A stretch of DNA of 38,574 nt from an uncultured bacterium (GTDB lineage Bacteria; Actinomycetota; Coriobacteriia; Coriobacteriales; Coriobacteriaceae): positions 1-38,574 of the forward strand of contig CAJMRN010000009.1 in assembly GCA_905215815.1 (NCBI GenBank), written 5' to 3'. Below are positions 1-7,196 of the stretch, piece after piece. The notes beneath the pieces were generated by a model. That model made no database searches. It saw only the letters and a list, made by a program, of their open reading frames with translations, and was not told the origin of the DNA. The position numbers were made by a program, and so were the translations under genes. Each line of letters begins with the position of its first letter. Position 1 is the first letter of the stretch.

Positions 1-1
1 C

Positions 2-397
2 ATCACCCACACCGACGTTGTGCCCGAGGGCAATGGCATTTGGCGCGTTCTTGGTCGTGGCATCGAGCGCATGTGCGTCCAGACCGACTGGGAAAACGAA
101 GAAGCCGTCATCTACCTGCAGCATAAGTTCTCCCGGATGGGTGTCGACGACGCGCTCCAAAAGGCCGGCTGCCGTGCCGGCGATGAGGTTCGCATTTGCC
201 AGCGCGCCTTTGACTTTGAGGGCGCCGAGGACTTTTCGGATTACGAGGACGAGCTCGAGGACGGTAGCGAGGACGTCGCCGTCGAGGTCGTTGACGTCGC
301 CGATGATAGCTTGGAGGCTGTCGACACGGTGGATGCCATTGGCGGTACCGATGACGCTGCTGCTGCGGAAGACGTCGAGACCCCGGAGGGCGAGTAA
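2..397 (+). CDS. obgE: GTPase ObgE/CgtA, C-terminal part (5'-truncated by window edge)
   Basis: The reading frame is open from the first bases and encodes the last 131 residues of an Obg GTPase; the Obg fold and G domain lie outside the window. The visible part begins with an OCT-like domain (residues around VVPEGNGIWRVLGRGIE, then VQTDWENEEAVIYLQHKFSRMG, then AGDEVRI). It ends in an unusually acidic, low-complexity tail of about 55 residues rich in Asp, Glu, Val and Ala. Obg acts in 50S ribosome assembly and stress control. The neighbours nadD, yqeK and rsfS are the classic obg-linked set, and rsfS also acts on the 50S subunit. The gene ends 3 bases before nadD, so co-transcription is likely. 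Identification rests on the OCT-like sequence plus gene order. Confidence 0.88.
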   Translation: MTHTDVVPEGNGIWRVLGRGIERMCVQTDWENEEAVIYLQHKFSRMGVDDALQKAGCRAGDEVRICQRAFDFEGAEDFSDYEDELEDGSEDVAVEVVDVADDSLEAVDTVDAIGGTDDAAAAEDVETPEGE

Positions 398-400
398 GCC

Positions 401-1078
401 ATGTCGCTGCGCGGTGGAATCGGTCTGCCCGAGCTTCCCATTGAGGACGGGCAGGAGTTTAGGCTCGGCATTATGGGTGGCACCTTTGATCCCATCCATT
501 ACGGGCACCTGGTAACCGCCGAGCAGGCACGCGAGTCGCTCGACTTGGACGCTGTGCTTTTTATGCCGGCTGGCTCTCCCGCCTTTAAGCTCGACAAACC
601 GGTAACGCCTGCTGAGGACCGTTATGCCATGACGGTCCTCGCGACAGCGGCGAACCCGGCCTTTTTGGCAAGCCGCTTCGAGATCGATCGTGCCGGTGTC
701 ACCTACACAGCCGATACGCTGCGTGCCCTTCGCGAGTTTTACCCGCCACAGGTGAAGCTTTACTTTATTACGGGCGCCGATGCGATTATCGATATTGTGA
801 CCTGGCACAATGCTAATGAGATTGCCGAACTGGCGACCTTCATTGCTGCGACACGTCCCGGCTTTGACATCGATACGGCCCGGGCGCGGATTAAGGAATC
901 GGGGCTGCCATTCGACGTGCGCTATATTCAGATTCCGGCGCTGGCGATTAGCTCGACCAACATTCGCAAGCGGGTTGCTCGCGGCATGAGCGTGCGCTAT
1001 CTTACGAGCGAGTCCGTGCTCGGCTATATCCGGAAACGCGGCCTGTATGCCGATCTTGGGCAAGACGATTTTGATTGA
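401..1078 (+). CDS. nadD: nicotinate-nucleotide adenylyltransferase NadD
   Basis: This 225-residue protein transfers AMP from ATP to nicotinate mononucleotide to give deamido-NAD in cytosolic NAD synthesis. The nucleotidyltransferase signature GGTFDPIHYGH lies at residues 26-36. The second signature, ISSTNIRKR, is near the C-terminus and binds ATP phosphates. About 20 residues precede the usual start of the fold, so the ATG at 401 gives a slightly long N-terminus. It begins 3 bases after obgE and is followed 12 bases later by yqeK, the usual NadD partner. Confidence 0.95.
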   Translation: MSLRGGIGLPELPIEDGQEFRLGIMGGTFDPIHYGHLVTAEQARESLDLDAVLFMPAGSPAFKLDKPVTPAEDRYAMTVLATAANPAFLASRFEIDRAGVTYTADTLRALREFYPPQVKLYFITGADAIIDIVTWHNANEIAELATFIAATRPGFDIDTARARIKESGLPFDVRYIQIPALAISSTNIRKRVARGMSVRYLTSESVLGYIRKRGLYADLGQDDFD

Positions 1079-1090
1079 TGGGGGAGAACG

Positions 1091-1699
1091 TTGTCGGTAG
1101 AAGATCAGTTTGAGGGCGACGAGCGCGCGCTCTTGACGCGTATCCACGAGTTGCTCGATGTGCGCATGAAGGATAAACGTAAGCGCTACGTGCATTCGCT
1201 TGGGGTTGCCGAGACTGCGTTGCACCTAGCCGAGGTGTACGGTGTCGACCGCTTTGATGCCGCTGCTGCCGGCCTGATCCATGACTGGGACAAAGTGCTC
1301 TCCGATGACGAGCTGGTCACGCGCGCTCTGCATTATGGCATTAAGATTGCCGGCTCTCCGTCTGCCGCGACGCCGCTTTTGCATGGCCCGGTTGCCGCCT
1401 ATGAGCTTCCGCAGCTTTTTCCCGAGCTGTCGCCGGCGGTCTTTCAGGCTGTCGACCGTCACACCGTGGGCGCTTGCGACATGACGCCGCTCGATATGGT
1501 GGTCTTTGTGGCCGATGCCATCGAACCTAACCGCCACGGCGATTATGCCCATGCGCTGCGCAAGATGGTGGGGAAGTCCTCGCTCGACGAGTTGTTCTTC
1601 TCCTGTTTTGCGCAGGGTCTGGTTTATGTGATCCAGACCGGGCGTTATCTTTATCCCACGGCTATTACGATTTACAACCATTACGCCCAGCTGCGCTAG
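1091..1699 (+). CDS. yqeK: HD-domain hydrolase, YqeK family (probable Ap4A hydrolase)
   Basis: The 202-residue protein starts at TTG 1091 behind a GGGGGAG Shine-Dalgarno. It carries the HD phosphohydrolase pattern: a first His in VHSLGVAETA (residue 35), the HD pair in LIHDWDK (residues 64-65), and a later RHTVG. YqeK proteins are known to cleave diadenosine tetraphosphate symmetrically to two ADP. The order nadD-yqeK-rsfS is common in Gram-positive bacteria and supports the call. The TTG start is chosen because no ATG or GTG lies close to the ribosome site. Confidence 0.88.
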   Translation: MSVEDQFEGDERALLTRIHELLDVRMKDKRKRYVHSLGVAETALHLAEVYGVDRFDAAAAGLIHDWDKVLSDDELVTRALHYGIKIAGSPSAATPLLHGPVAAYELPQLFPELSPAVFQAVDRHTVGACDMTPLDMVVFVADAIEPNRHGDYAHALRKMVGKSSLDELFFSCFAQGLVYVIQTGRYLYPTAITIYNHYAQLR

Positions 1700-1726
1700 C
1701 TCGGGCTGTCTAGAAAGAGGTATTCC

Positions 1727-2182
1727 ATGGCCGACGAGACCATGACCGACGAGCAGATTCTTGAAGGTGTGGAGCACAAGAGCTTCATTGCCACGTCCGA
1801 CCGCACTGCCGCCTCGCTGTCCGCGAGCGGTGTCGCCGCCGAGGATGTCGCCCGCGCCGCCGCGCAGGCCGCATACGACAAGAAAGGCGAGGACGTTCAG
1901 GTGCTCGACCTGACTGAGCTTTCCGATGTGTGCGACTACTTTGTCCTCGCAACCGGCACCAACAACCGCCAGGTCGATTCGATCGTTGACGAGATTGAGG
2001 AGAAGGTCGCCGAGGCTTGCGGCGAGCACCCGTTTTCCATCGAGGGTCGCGAGCAGAAGACCTGGATGCTTATGGACTACGGTTCGGTTGTCGTCCACGT
2101 CTTCACTCCCGAGGCGCGCGAGTTCTACCGTCTCGAGAAGCTCTGGGGCGACGCTCCCCAGCTTCCCCTTGACCTCCTTTAG
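1727..2182 (+). CDS. rsfS: ribosome silencing factor RsfS
   Basis: RsfS binds ribosomal protein L14 (uL14) and blocks joining of the 50S and 30S subunits, which lowers translation under starvation. The conserved domain (DUF143, Iojap) runs from about residue 45 to the end, with LSDVCDYFVLATGTNNRQVDSI, EGREQKTWMLMDYG and VVVHVF readily seen. The gene is 151 codons, against about 105-120 for many family members. The extra length is an N-terminal extension of about 40 residues rich in Ala, Asp, Glu and Ser. The ATG at 1727 has an AAAGAGG ribosome site (1712-1718) at normal spacing. It is the last gene of the obgE operon. Confidence 0.93.
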   Translation: MADETMTDEQILEGVEHKSFIATSDRTAASLSASGVAAEDVARAAAQAAYDKKGEDVQVLDLTELSDVCDYFVLATGTNNRQVDSIVDEIEEKVAEACGEHPFSIEGREQKTWMLMDYGSVVVHVFTPEAREFYRLEKLWGDAPQLPLDLL

Positions 2183-2188
2183 TAGTTC

Positions 2189-2216
2189 ATTTGAGACGGG
2201 CTTTTTAGCTAACCTT
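2189..2216 (+). repeat. dispersed intergenic repeat, copy 1
   Basis: The segment just after the rsfS stop contains ATTTGAGACGGG, then a T-rich link, then TTTTAGCTAACCTT. The same two blocks, with a slightly different link, occur in inverted orientation at 10301-10329. The first 12 bases are identical, and so is the 9-base block TTTTAGCTA. This is too long to expect by chance in two short intergenic gaps of one window. Function is unknown; it could be a REP-like repeat or part of a transcript-end structure. Confidence 0.55.
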
Positions 2217-2224
2217 TACCGTTC

Positions 2225-2266
2225 GCCGGGCAGCTGCATTATTCGCAGCTGCCCGGCTTTCTTTTT
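2225..2266 (+). terminator. intrinsic terminator after rsfS
   Basis: A perfect 13-bp stem (2225-2237 with 2245-2257, GCCGGGCAGCTGC) encloses a 7-base loop and is followed by a T-rich tail (TTTCTTTTT). It closes the obgE-rsfS operon. It sits between convergent rsfS and dinB and could also help end dinB transcripts, although the minus-strand tail is less T-rich. Confidence 0.9.
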
Positions 2267-2276
2267 GCCTAAGGGA

Positions 2277-3530
2277 CTAATCGTTGAAGCGGGATTGACG
2301 GCCGAAGGATAGGGCGGTGTCGCCGAACTTGTCTCGGACGGCGTCGATGGCGACGGAGAGGTCGCGACGGTCGCTGGATTGGGCTCCGCGGTCGTCGATT
2401 TCGCAGAACAGGTCGGTCTGGATACCGCCCTGATGGTCGAAGTCGCTCATGCCGATGCCCGCCAAGCGCACGTGCATACCTTTCTGCCAGATCTTGTCGA
2501 GCAGTTCGAGCGCCACTGCCACGAAGATGTTCTCATCGTCGGTCGGATGGGGCAGCCGGCGCTGTGCCGAGCGACCGCTTCCATACGAATACTTGAGTTT
2601 GAGCGTCACCGTGGCGCCCGTTAGTCCCTGACGTCGCAGACGGCGTCCCACTGACTCTCCCAACAGCGCAATCGCCGCTTCGATGTCCCCACGCTCAGTT
2701 AAATCGTTCGCAAAGGTGCGTTCATTGCTGACCGACTTGACCTCGCGCTCTTCATCGAGGCTCGTGACTTCGGAGATTTCGAGTCCCAGCGCGCGCTGGC
2801 GCATGCGTTCGCCGTTGACGCCAAAAATAGTGGCCAAGGTTGATTCCGGTGCGCGTGATAGCTCGCCGAGCGTGTAGATGCGCATACGACGCAGTCGCTC
2901 CTCGGCCGAGCGCCCGATGCCGCTCATGGCAGATACCGGCAGCGCAGCTAAAAAGCGCTGCTCGGTTCCTGGGCGCACGATGGTCAGCCCAAACGGCTTG
3001 TCCCGCTCGCTTGCGATCTTTGCGACCGTCTTGTTGCAGCCCACGCCAATGGAGCAGGTCACTCCCAGCGCCGCCACGCGATCACTGATGCGCCGCGCAA
3101 CCAGCAGCGGGTCCTCGGGTGCAAAGCGACCCGGTGTGATATCGATAAAGGCCTCGTCGATGGATACGCGCTCAACACGCGGGGTCTCGTCGGCGAGAAT
3201 CGCCATGACCTGCGCGCTGACCTCGTGGTAGCGATCGAAATGCCCATGCGTCCAAATGGCCTGCGGACAGAGGCGCCGCGCCTCGGCCGAGGCCATGGCA
3301 GAGTGCACGCCAAAGCGACGTGCCTCATACGAACACGTGGACACGACGCCACGCGAATCGGCGTCTCCGCCCACGATGAGCGGCTTTCCGCGCCATTCGG
3401 GATGATCGAGCATCTCCACGCTCGCAAAAAACGCATCGAGGTCCATCAGGCCCACCGCGGGACCCGTCCAGGGCGGCGGCGTGACGCCTGCAGCGTCCTC
3501 ATAACCGTATGTATGTTCGCGTCTTTTCAT
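2277..3530 (-). CDS. dinB: DNA polymerase IV (Y family)
   Basis: This is a 417-residue translesion polymerase that copies past damaged bases. The catalytic metal ligands are visible in MDLDAFFASVE (Asp30, with steric-gate aromatic FF at 34-35) and SIDEAFID (Asp125, Glu126). The family motif YEARRFGV and the fingers/thumb motif GVGCNKTVAKIAS are present. A QTDLF clamp-binding motif sits at residues 371-375. About 28 residues precede the catalytic core. A TATACT -10 box ends only 8 bases before the ATG, so the message may be leaderless. The gene is on its own, opposite to its neighbours. No clear LexA box of the actinobacterial GAACNNNNGTTC type was found. Confidence 0.95.
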   Translation of the reverse strand: MKRREHTYGYEDAAGVTPPPWTGPAVGLMDLDAFFASVEMLDHPEWRGKPLIVGGDADSRGVVSTCSYEARRFGVHSAMASAEARRLCPQAIWTHGHFDRYHEVSAQVMAILADETPRVERVSIDEAFIDITPGRFAPEDPLLVARRISDRVAALGVTCSIGVGCNKTVAKIASERDKPFGLTIVRPGTEQRFLAALPVSAMSGIGRSAEERLRRMRIYTLGELSRAPESTLATIFGVNGERMRQRALGLEISEVTSLDEEREVKSVSNERTFANDLTERGDIEAAIALLGESVGRRLRRQGLTGATVTLKLKYSYGSGRSAQRRLPHPTDDENIFVAVALELLDKIWQKGMHVRLAGIGMSDFDHQGGIQTDLFCEIDDRGAQSSDRRDLSVAIDAVRDKFGDTALSFGRQSRFND

Positions 3531-3538
3531 GACATGAG

Positions 3539-3544
3539 TATACC
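3539..3544 (-). promoter_or_regulatory. -10 box of dinB promoter
   Basis: On the minus strand TATACT ends 8 bases before the dinB ATG (plus-strand coordinates 3539-3544). No good -35 box is seen at 16-18 bases. If used, transcription would start within a few bases of the start codon and give a leaderless mRNA. There is also no strong Shine-Dalgarno in front of the ATG, which agrees. Confidence 0.5.
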
Positions 3545-3574
3545 GCGCAGCCCATGTGGGGTGCGTGGATGTGC

Positions 3575-3602
3575 TTGCAAATCGCGAATTCTTGTCTAAG
3601 AT
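3575..3602 (+). promoter_or_regulatory. candidate distal promoter of rpsP operon
   Basis: TTGCAA (3575-3580) and TAAGAT (3597-3602) are separated by 16 bases in the gap between divergent dinB and rpsP. It would drive the rpsP-khpA-rimM-trmD operon with a leader of about 120 bases. Confidence 0.45.
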
Positions 3603-3646
3603 ATGGATTTGCCTTCGACTACACCGAAGAAGTTGGTCTCACGGAC

Positions 3647-3675
3647 TTCACCTGCCCGCGTCGATGGCGTATTAT
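3647..3675 (+). promoter_or_regulatory. candidate proximal promoter of rpsP operon
   Basis: TTCACC (3647-3652) and TATTAT (3670-3675) are spaced by 17 bases. This gives a leader of roughly 50 bases before the rpsP ribosome site and is the better placed of the two candidate promoters. Confidence 0.5.
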
Positions 3676-3731
3676 GTTCAACTGTTTGTTTGTAGTTGCA
3701 GCCTAAAGCTGCTTGGTTGGAGGAGTTTCCT

Positions 3732-4073
3732 TTGGCAGTCAAGATTCGCCTTGCTCGTCACGGCGCTAAGAAGCGTCCGTACTACCGTGTCGTCGTCGCC
3801 GATTCCCGCGCCCCGCGTGACGGTCGTATCATCGAGGAGGTTGGCCGCTACAACCCGATGACCGCCCCCAAGACCATCAACCTCGATCTCGAGAAGATCG
3901 CCGACTGGCAGTCCAAGGGCGCTCAGCTCACCGACGCTGTCGCTGCTCTGGTCAAGGCCGCCAACGAGGGCGAGAAGACCGAGACCGTCGTCAAGAAGTC
4001 CAAGAAGCAGCTCGCCAAAGAGGCCGAGGCCGCTAAGGCTGCCGCTGAGGCCGCTGAGGGCGCCGAGGAGTAA
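3732..4073 (+). CDS. rpsP: 30S ribosomal protein S16
   Basis: S16 is an early-assembly protein of the small ribosomal subunit. The sequence from the start, (M)AVKIRLARHGAKKRPYYRVV, followed by DSRAPRDGRIIEEVGRYNP, is diagnostic. The TTG at 3732 is chosen because it sits 6 bases after GGAGGAG (3719-3725) and gives the exact family N-terminus; the longer frame from 3696 adds unrelated residues. The protein has 113 residues, with a C-terminal extension of about 30 residues rich in Lys, Glu and Ala beyond the core fold. It is the first gene of a ribosome-maturation operon. Confidence 0.96.
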   Translation: MAVKIRLARHGAKKRPYYRVVVADSRAPRDGRIIEEVGRYNPMTAPKTINLDLEKIADWQSKGAQLTDAVAALVKAANEGEKTETVVKKSKKQLAKEAEAAKAAAEAAEGAEE

Positions 4074-4076
4074 ATC

Positions 4077-4361
4077 GTGCCTGAGGTTGACGCTGCACAG
4101 CTCGAGGGTGAGGCAATGCTCTCAGATCGCATCGCCGATCTCGTCGAATATCTCGTTGTTCAGATCGTCGACGACCCGGATTCCGTGAGCCTTGAGGTCA
4201 TCGATGGTGACGACGCCTCTACGATTGAGGTTTCGGTCGCCGAGGATGACGTCGCTAAGGTCATCGGCCGTCGTGGCCGTACCATCAAGGCCATTCGCAC
4301 GCTCGCCCGTGCACTGGCCGCTCGCCTCGACACTGCAGTCGAGGTAGAGGTTCTGGGCTAG
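4077..4361 (+). CDS. khpA: KH-domain RNA-binding protein KhpA
   Basis: This small single KH-domain protein has the GxxG RNA-binding loop in KVIGRRGRTIKAIRTLARA. KhpA proteins, with partner KhpB, bind many RNAs and affect cell division and envelope synthesis in Gram-positive bacteria. Its place between rpsP and rimM is typical. Two starts are possible. GTG 4077 follows GAGGAG at good spacing and gives 94 residues. ATG 4116 (MLSDRIADLVEYLV) gives 81 residues, closer to the usual family length. I keep the longer form because of its stronger ribosome site. Confidence 0.88.
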   Translation: MPEVDAAQLEGEAMLSDRIADLVEYLVVQIVDDPDSVSLEVIDGDDASTIEVSVAEDDVAKVIGRRGRTIKAIRTLARALAARLDTAVEVEVLG

Positions 4362-4365
4362 GACC

Positions 4366-4887
4366 TTGAGGTCCCAGTACAAAAACATCGCCCGTGTGGT
4401 CAAGCCGCACGGAAGAAAGGGGGAGGTCCTCGCGCAGCCGCTGCGGGGGCTTCCTTCTGTATTGACGCCGGGTATGCGCGTCGCCTTGACGCCGCCGGCG
4501 CTTAAGCGCGACCGTTTTTGCACGGTCACATCCGTCACCGATACGGGCGATGGCGATCTGGTCTCGTTTGAGGGCATTGACGACTTGACGGCCGCCGAGG
4601 GCATCACGGGATGCTACGTGCTGGCAAATCGTGACGACTTTGAGCTCGATTCGCTCGACGCCGCCTATACCGACCTGATGGGACGCGAGGTGGTCGACGA
4701 GCGCTTTGGCCCGCTCGGCACGATCGTCGAGATCATGTCGACGCCCGCCAACGATGTTTGGGTTGTCGAGGGCGATCGGTACGGCGAGGTGCTGATTCCC
4801 GTGATCGAGCAGGTTGTGCTCGATCTTCCCGATCAGGGGACAATTTCCGTCCACGTTATGGACGGTTTGATCGATATGGACAAGTAG
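4366..4887 (+). CDS. rimM: ribosome maturation factor RimM
   Basis: RimM helps assemble the head of the 30S subunit and binds S19. The 173-residue protein has an N-terminal RimM barrel (IARVVKPHGRKGEVLAQP, the family signature) and a C-terminal PRC barrel (residues about 95-170, with LMGREVVDERFGPLGTIVEI). It starts at TTG 4366, only 4 bases after khpA, so translation is probably coupled. trmD follows in 10 bases, the standard order. Confidence 0.93.
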   Translation: MRSQYKNIARVVKPHGRKGEVLAQPLRGLPSVLTPGMRVALTPPALKRDRFCTVTSVTDTGDGDLVSFEGIDDLTAAEGITGCYVLANRDDFELDSLDAAYTDLMGREVVDERFGPLGTIVEIMSTPANDVWVVEGDRYGEVLIPVIEQVVLDLPDQGTISVHVMDGLIDMDK

Positions 4888-4897
4888 GGAGGACAAC

Positions 4898-5656
4898 ATG
4901 CTGATCGAGACCCTTTCGGTCTTTCCCGAGATGTTTGAGCCCGTCATGTCCACATCGATCTTGGGCCGCGCCCGCAAGGCCGGCCTTTTTGATTTTAAGG
5001 CCTATAACCTGCGCGACTGGACGCACGACCGCCATCGCACCGTCGATGACGAGCCGTACGGCGGCGGGCAGGGCATGCTCATGAAGGTCGAGCCCATCGC
5101 CGAGGCCATCGACGCTATCAGCTCCGAGGGTCCCAAGCCCACTGTGGTGTTCTTTACGCCCTGCGGCGAACCCTTTACGCAGCATGTGGCCGAGCGCCTG
5201 CTCAAAAGCGAGCGCCTGCTGTTTGTGTGCAGCCGATACGAGGGCGTCGACGAGCGCGCGTATGCGTATGCCGACGAGCGCCTGTCAATCGGCGACTACG
5301 TGCTTACGGGTGGCGAGCTTCCCGCCATGGTCGTTGCCGATGCCGTCGTACGTCTGATTCCCGGCGCCCTTGGTGACGAGATGAGCAACGTCGATGAGTC
5401 GTTCTCGACTGCCGAGGACGGTGGCCTGCTCGAGTACGCGCAGTACACCCGTCCCGCCGAGTTCAACGGCAAGGGCGTGCCGCCGGTGCTCGTGAGCGGC
5501 GACCATGCCAAGGTTGACGCCTGGCGCCGTAAGAATGCCATCGAGCGCACCTGCCGCTGGCGTCCCGACCTGATCGAGACGGCACGGCTTACGCCCGAGG
5601 AGCGTGCATACGCGCAGGACATCCTGGACGCATCGTATTCGCAGAGCGAGGAGTGA
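4898..5656 (+). CDS. trmD: tRNA (guanine-N1-)-methyltransferase TrmD
   Basis: TrmD methylates G37 next to the anticodon, using S-adenosylmethionine, and prevents +1 frameshifts. The 252-residue sequence begins MLIETLSVFPEMFE and shows DDEPYGGGQGMLMKVEP, RYEGVDER and the trefoil-knot SAM site SIGDYVLTGGELPAMV. Length is normal for the family. ATG 4898 follows GGGAGGA. The usual downstream partner rplS is missing here; it lies 8 kb away at 13537. Confidence 0.96.
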   Translation: MLIETLSVFPEMFEPVMSTSILGRARKAGLFDFKAYNLRDWTHDRHRTVDDEPYGGGQGMLMKVEPIAEAIDAISSEGPKPTVVFFTPCGEPFTQHVAERLLKSERLLFVCSRYEGVDERAYAYADERLSIGDYVLTGGELPAMVVADAVVRLIPGALGDEMSNVDESFSTAEDGGLLEYAQYTRPAEFNGKGVPPVLVSGDHAKVDAWRRKNAIERTCRWRPDLIETARLTPEERAYAQDILDASYSQSEE

Positions 5657-5658
5657 GA

Positions 5659-6222
5659 ATGGTTCCATCGCAGCATTCCGTGCTAAAGGGTGCGTTTGAG
5701 TGGATCGCGGTCGTCGCGATCGCACTGGTCGCCACCTTCTTGATTCGCTCGTTTGTGGTCGAACCCTTTGTGGTACCTACCGGCTCCATGGAGTCCACGA
5801 TCGAGATCGGCGACCAGATCTTGGCGCAAAAAGTGAGCCTCGAGCTCGGCCAGCCCGTCAGCCAAGGTGATATCGTGGTGTTCCACAACCCCGATGGCAC
5901 CTCCGAGCACAATGTTCTCGTCAAGCGTGTTATCGCCACGGCCGGCCAGACAGTCGACCTTCAGGACGGCAAGGTGGTCGTTGATGGCCAAGCACTCGAC
6001 GAGGACTACACGACCGGCATGAGCTGGCCGCTTTCGGTCCAGGCTCCCGGCGCTCAGGTAAGCTATCCCTACACCGTTCCCGACGGGTGCGTGTGGGTGA
6101 TGGGCGACAACCGCGAAAACTCAGCCGACTCACGTTACTTTGGTCCCGTCGATCGCTCTGATTTGATCGCTGTGGCGCTTGTGCGCTACTGGCCGCTCAA
6201 CCGCATCGGCGCTATCGACTAA
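5659..6222 (+). CDS. lepB: signal peptidase I
   Basis: This membrane serine protease removes signal peptides from exported proteins. One transmembrane helix spans about residues 13-30. The catalytic Ser43 lies in PTGSMEST and the catalytic Lys89 in VLVKRVIA. The C-terminal box GDNRENSADSRYFGPV is intact. The ATG at 5659 sits 5 bases after GAGGAG; a GTG at 5653 that overlaps the trmD stop is less likely. The protein has 187 residues, a Gram-positive-type size. It lies inside the rpsP-trmD operon region. Confidence 0.94.
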   Translation: MVPSQHSVLKGAFEWIAVVAIALVATFLIRSFVVEPFVVPTGSMESTIEIGDQILAQKVSLELGQPVSQGDIVVFHNPDGTSEHNVLVKRVIATAGQTVDLQDGKVVVDGQALDEDYTTGMSWPLSVQAPGAQVSYPYTVPDGCVWVMGDNRENSADSRYFGPVDRSDLIAVALVRYWPLNRIGAID

Positions 6223-6281
6223 AAACCGCTATAGTACAGTACCTAACCGTGTAATCGTTTCGACGAGGGGATATTAGAGGC

Positions 6282-7193
6282 ATGAACGCTTCATCGCTTT
6301 CCTTCCAAGACATCATCCTACGCCTCCAGCAGTACTGGGGCGAGCAGGGCTGCGTCATTATGCAGCCCTATGACTCCGAGGTCGGTGCCGGTACCTTCCA
6401 TACCGCGACCACGCTGCGCTCGCTCGGTCCCTCCGAGTGGCGCACCTGCTATGCGCAGCCTTGCCGCCGTCCCGCCGACGGCCGCTACGGCGAGAACCCC
6501 AACCGCATGCAGCACTACTATCAGTTCCAGGTGCTCATCAAGCCCTCGCCGGTCAACGCCCAGGAGCTCTATCTGGGTTCGCTGGCTGCCATTGGCCTGG
6601 ACCCCAACGACCATGACGTCCGTTTTGTCGAGGACGACTGGGAGAGCCCGACCCTTGGCGCTTGGGGCCTTGGCTGGGAGGTCTGGCTCAACGGCATGGA
6701 GGTCACGCAGTTTACGTACTTCCAGCAGGTGGGCGGCATCGAGGTCGACCCCGTGCCCGTCGAGATCACCTATGGCCTGGAGCGCATCGCCATGTATGCG
6801 CAGGGCGTCAACTCCGTCTACGACCTGGTGTGGAGCTATCTTCCCGACGGCACGCCTATGACCTATGGCGACGTGTTCCTGGAGAACGAGCGCGAGTTTA
6901 GCGCCTACAACTTTGAGGTCGCTAACGTCGAGATGATGCGTCAGAAGTTTGACGACTACGAGGCCGAGTGCCACTCCTGCCTGGAGCGCAAGCTGCCGCT
7001 GCCGGCATATGACTGCGTCATGAAGTGCAGCCATGCCTTCAACCTGCTCGATGCCCGCGGTGCGCTGTCCGCGGTCGAGCGTGCCAACTACATCCTCCGC
7101 GTCCGCGCCGTCGCCAAGGCGTGCTGCGAGGCCTATATGGCCGAGGTCGCCGGAGTCAACGAGAATGCCGACCAGGAAGGCGAGGTGGCGTAA
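6282..7193 (+). CDS. glyQ: glycine--tRNA ligase, alpha subunit
   Basis: GlyQ forms an alpha2-beta2 enzyme with GlyS that charges tRNA-Gly. The 303-residue class II catalytic subunit begins FQDIILRLQQYWGEQGCVIMQPYD and contains GAGTFHTATTLRSLGP and GENPNRMQHYYQFQV, all typical. It is followed 3 bases later by glyS. A 59-base gap separates it from lepB. That gap shows TATAGT at 6230-6235 but no convincing -35 and no T-box leader, so read-through from lepB is likely. Confidence 0.97.
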   Translation: MNASSLSFQDIILRLQQYWGEQGCVIMQPYDSEVGAGTFHTATTLRSLGPSEWRTCYAQPCRRPADGRYGENPNRMQHYYQFQVLIKPSPVNAQELYLGSLAAIGLDPNDHDVRFVEDDWESPTLGAWGLGWEVWLNGMEVTQFTYFQQVGGIEVDPVPVEITYGLERIAMYAQGVNSVYDLVWSYLPDGTPMTYGDVFLENEREFSAYNFEVANVEMMRQKFDDYEAECHSCLERKLPLPAYDCVMKCSHAFNLLDARGALSAVERANYILRVRAVAKACCEAYMAEVAGVNENADQEGEVA

Positions 7194-7196
7194 GCC

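Noticed and set aside
3495..3530. LexA/SOS box for dinB (GAACATACATAC on the minus strand)
   Set aside because: The second half does not match GTTC, and the site lies within the coding start, so it does not fit the actinobacterial SOS box.
6223..6281. T-box or other riboswitch before glyQ
   Set aside because: The 59-base gap is too short and has no T-box sequence or terminator.
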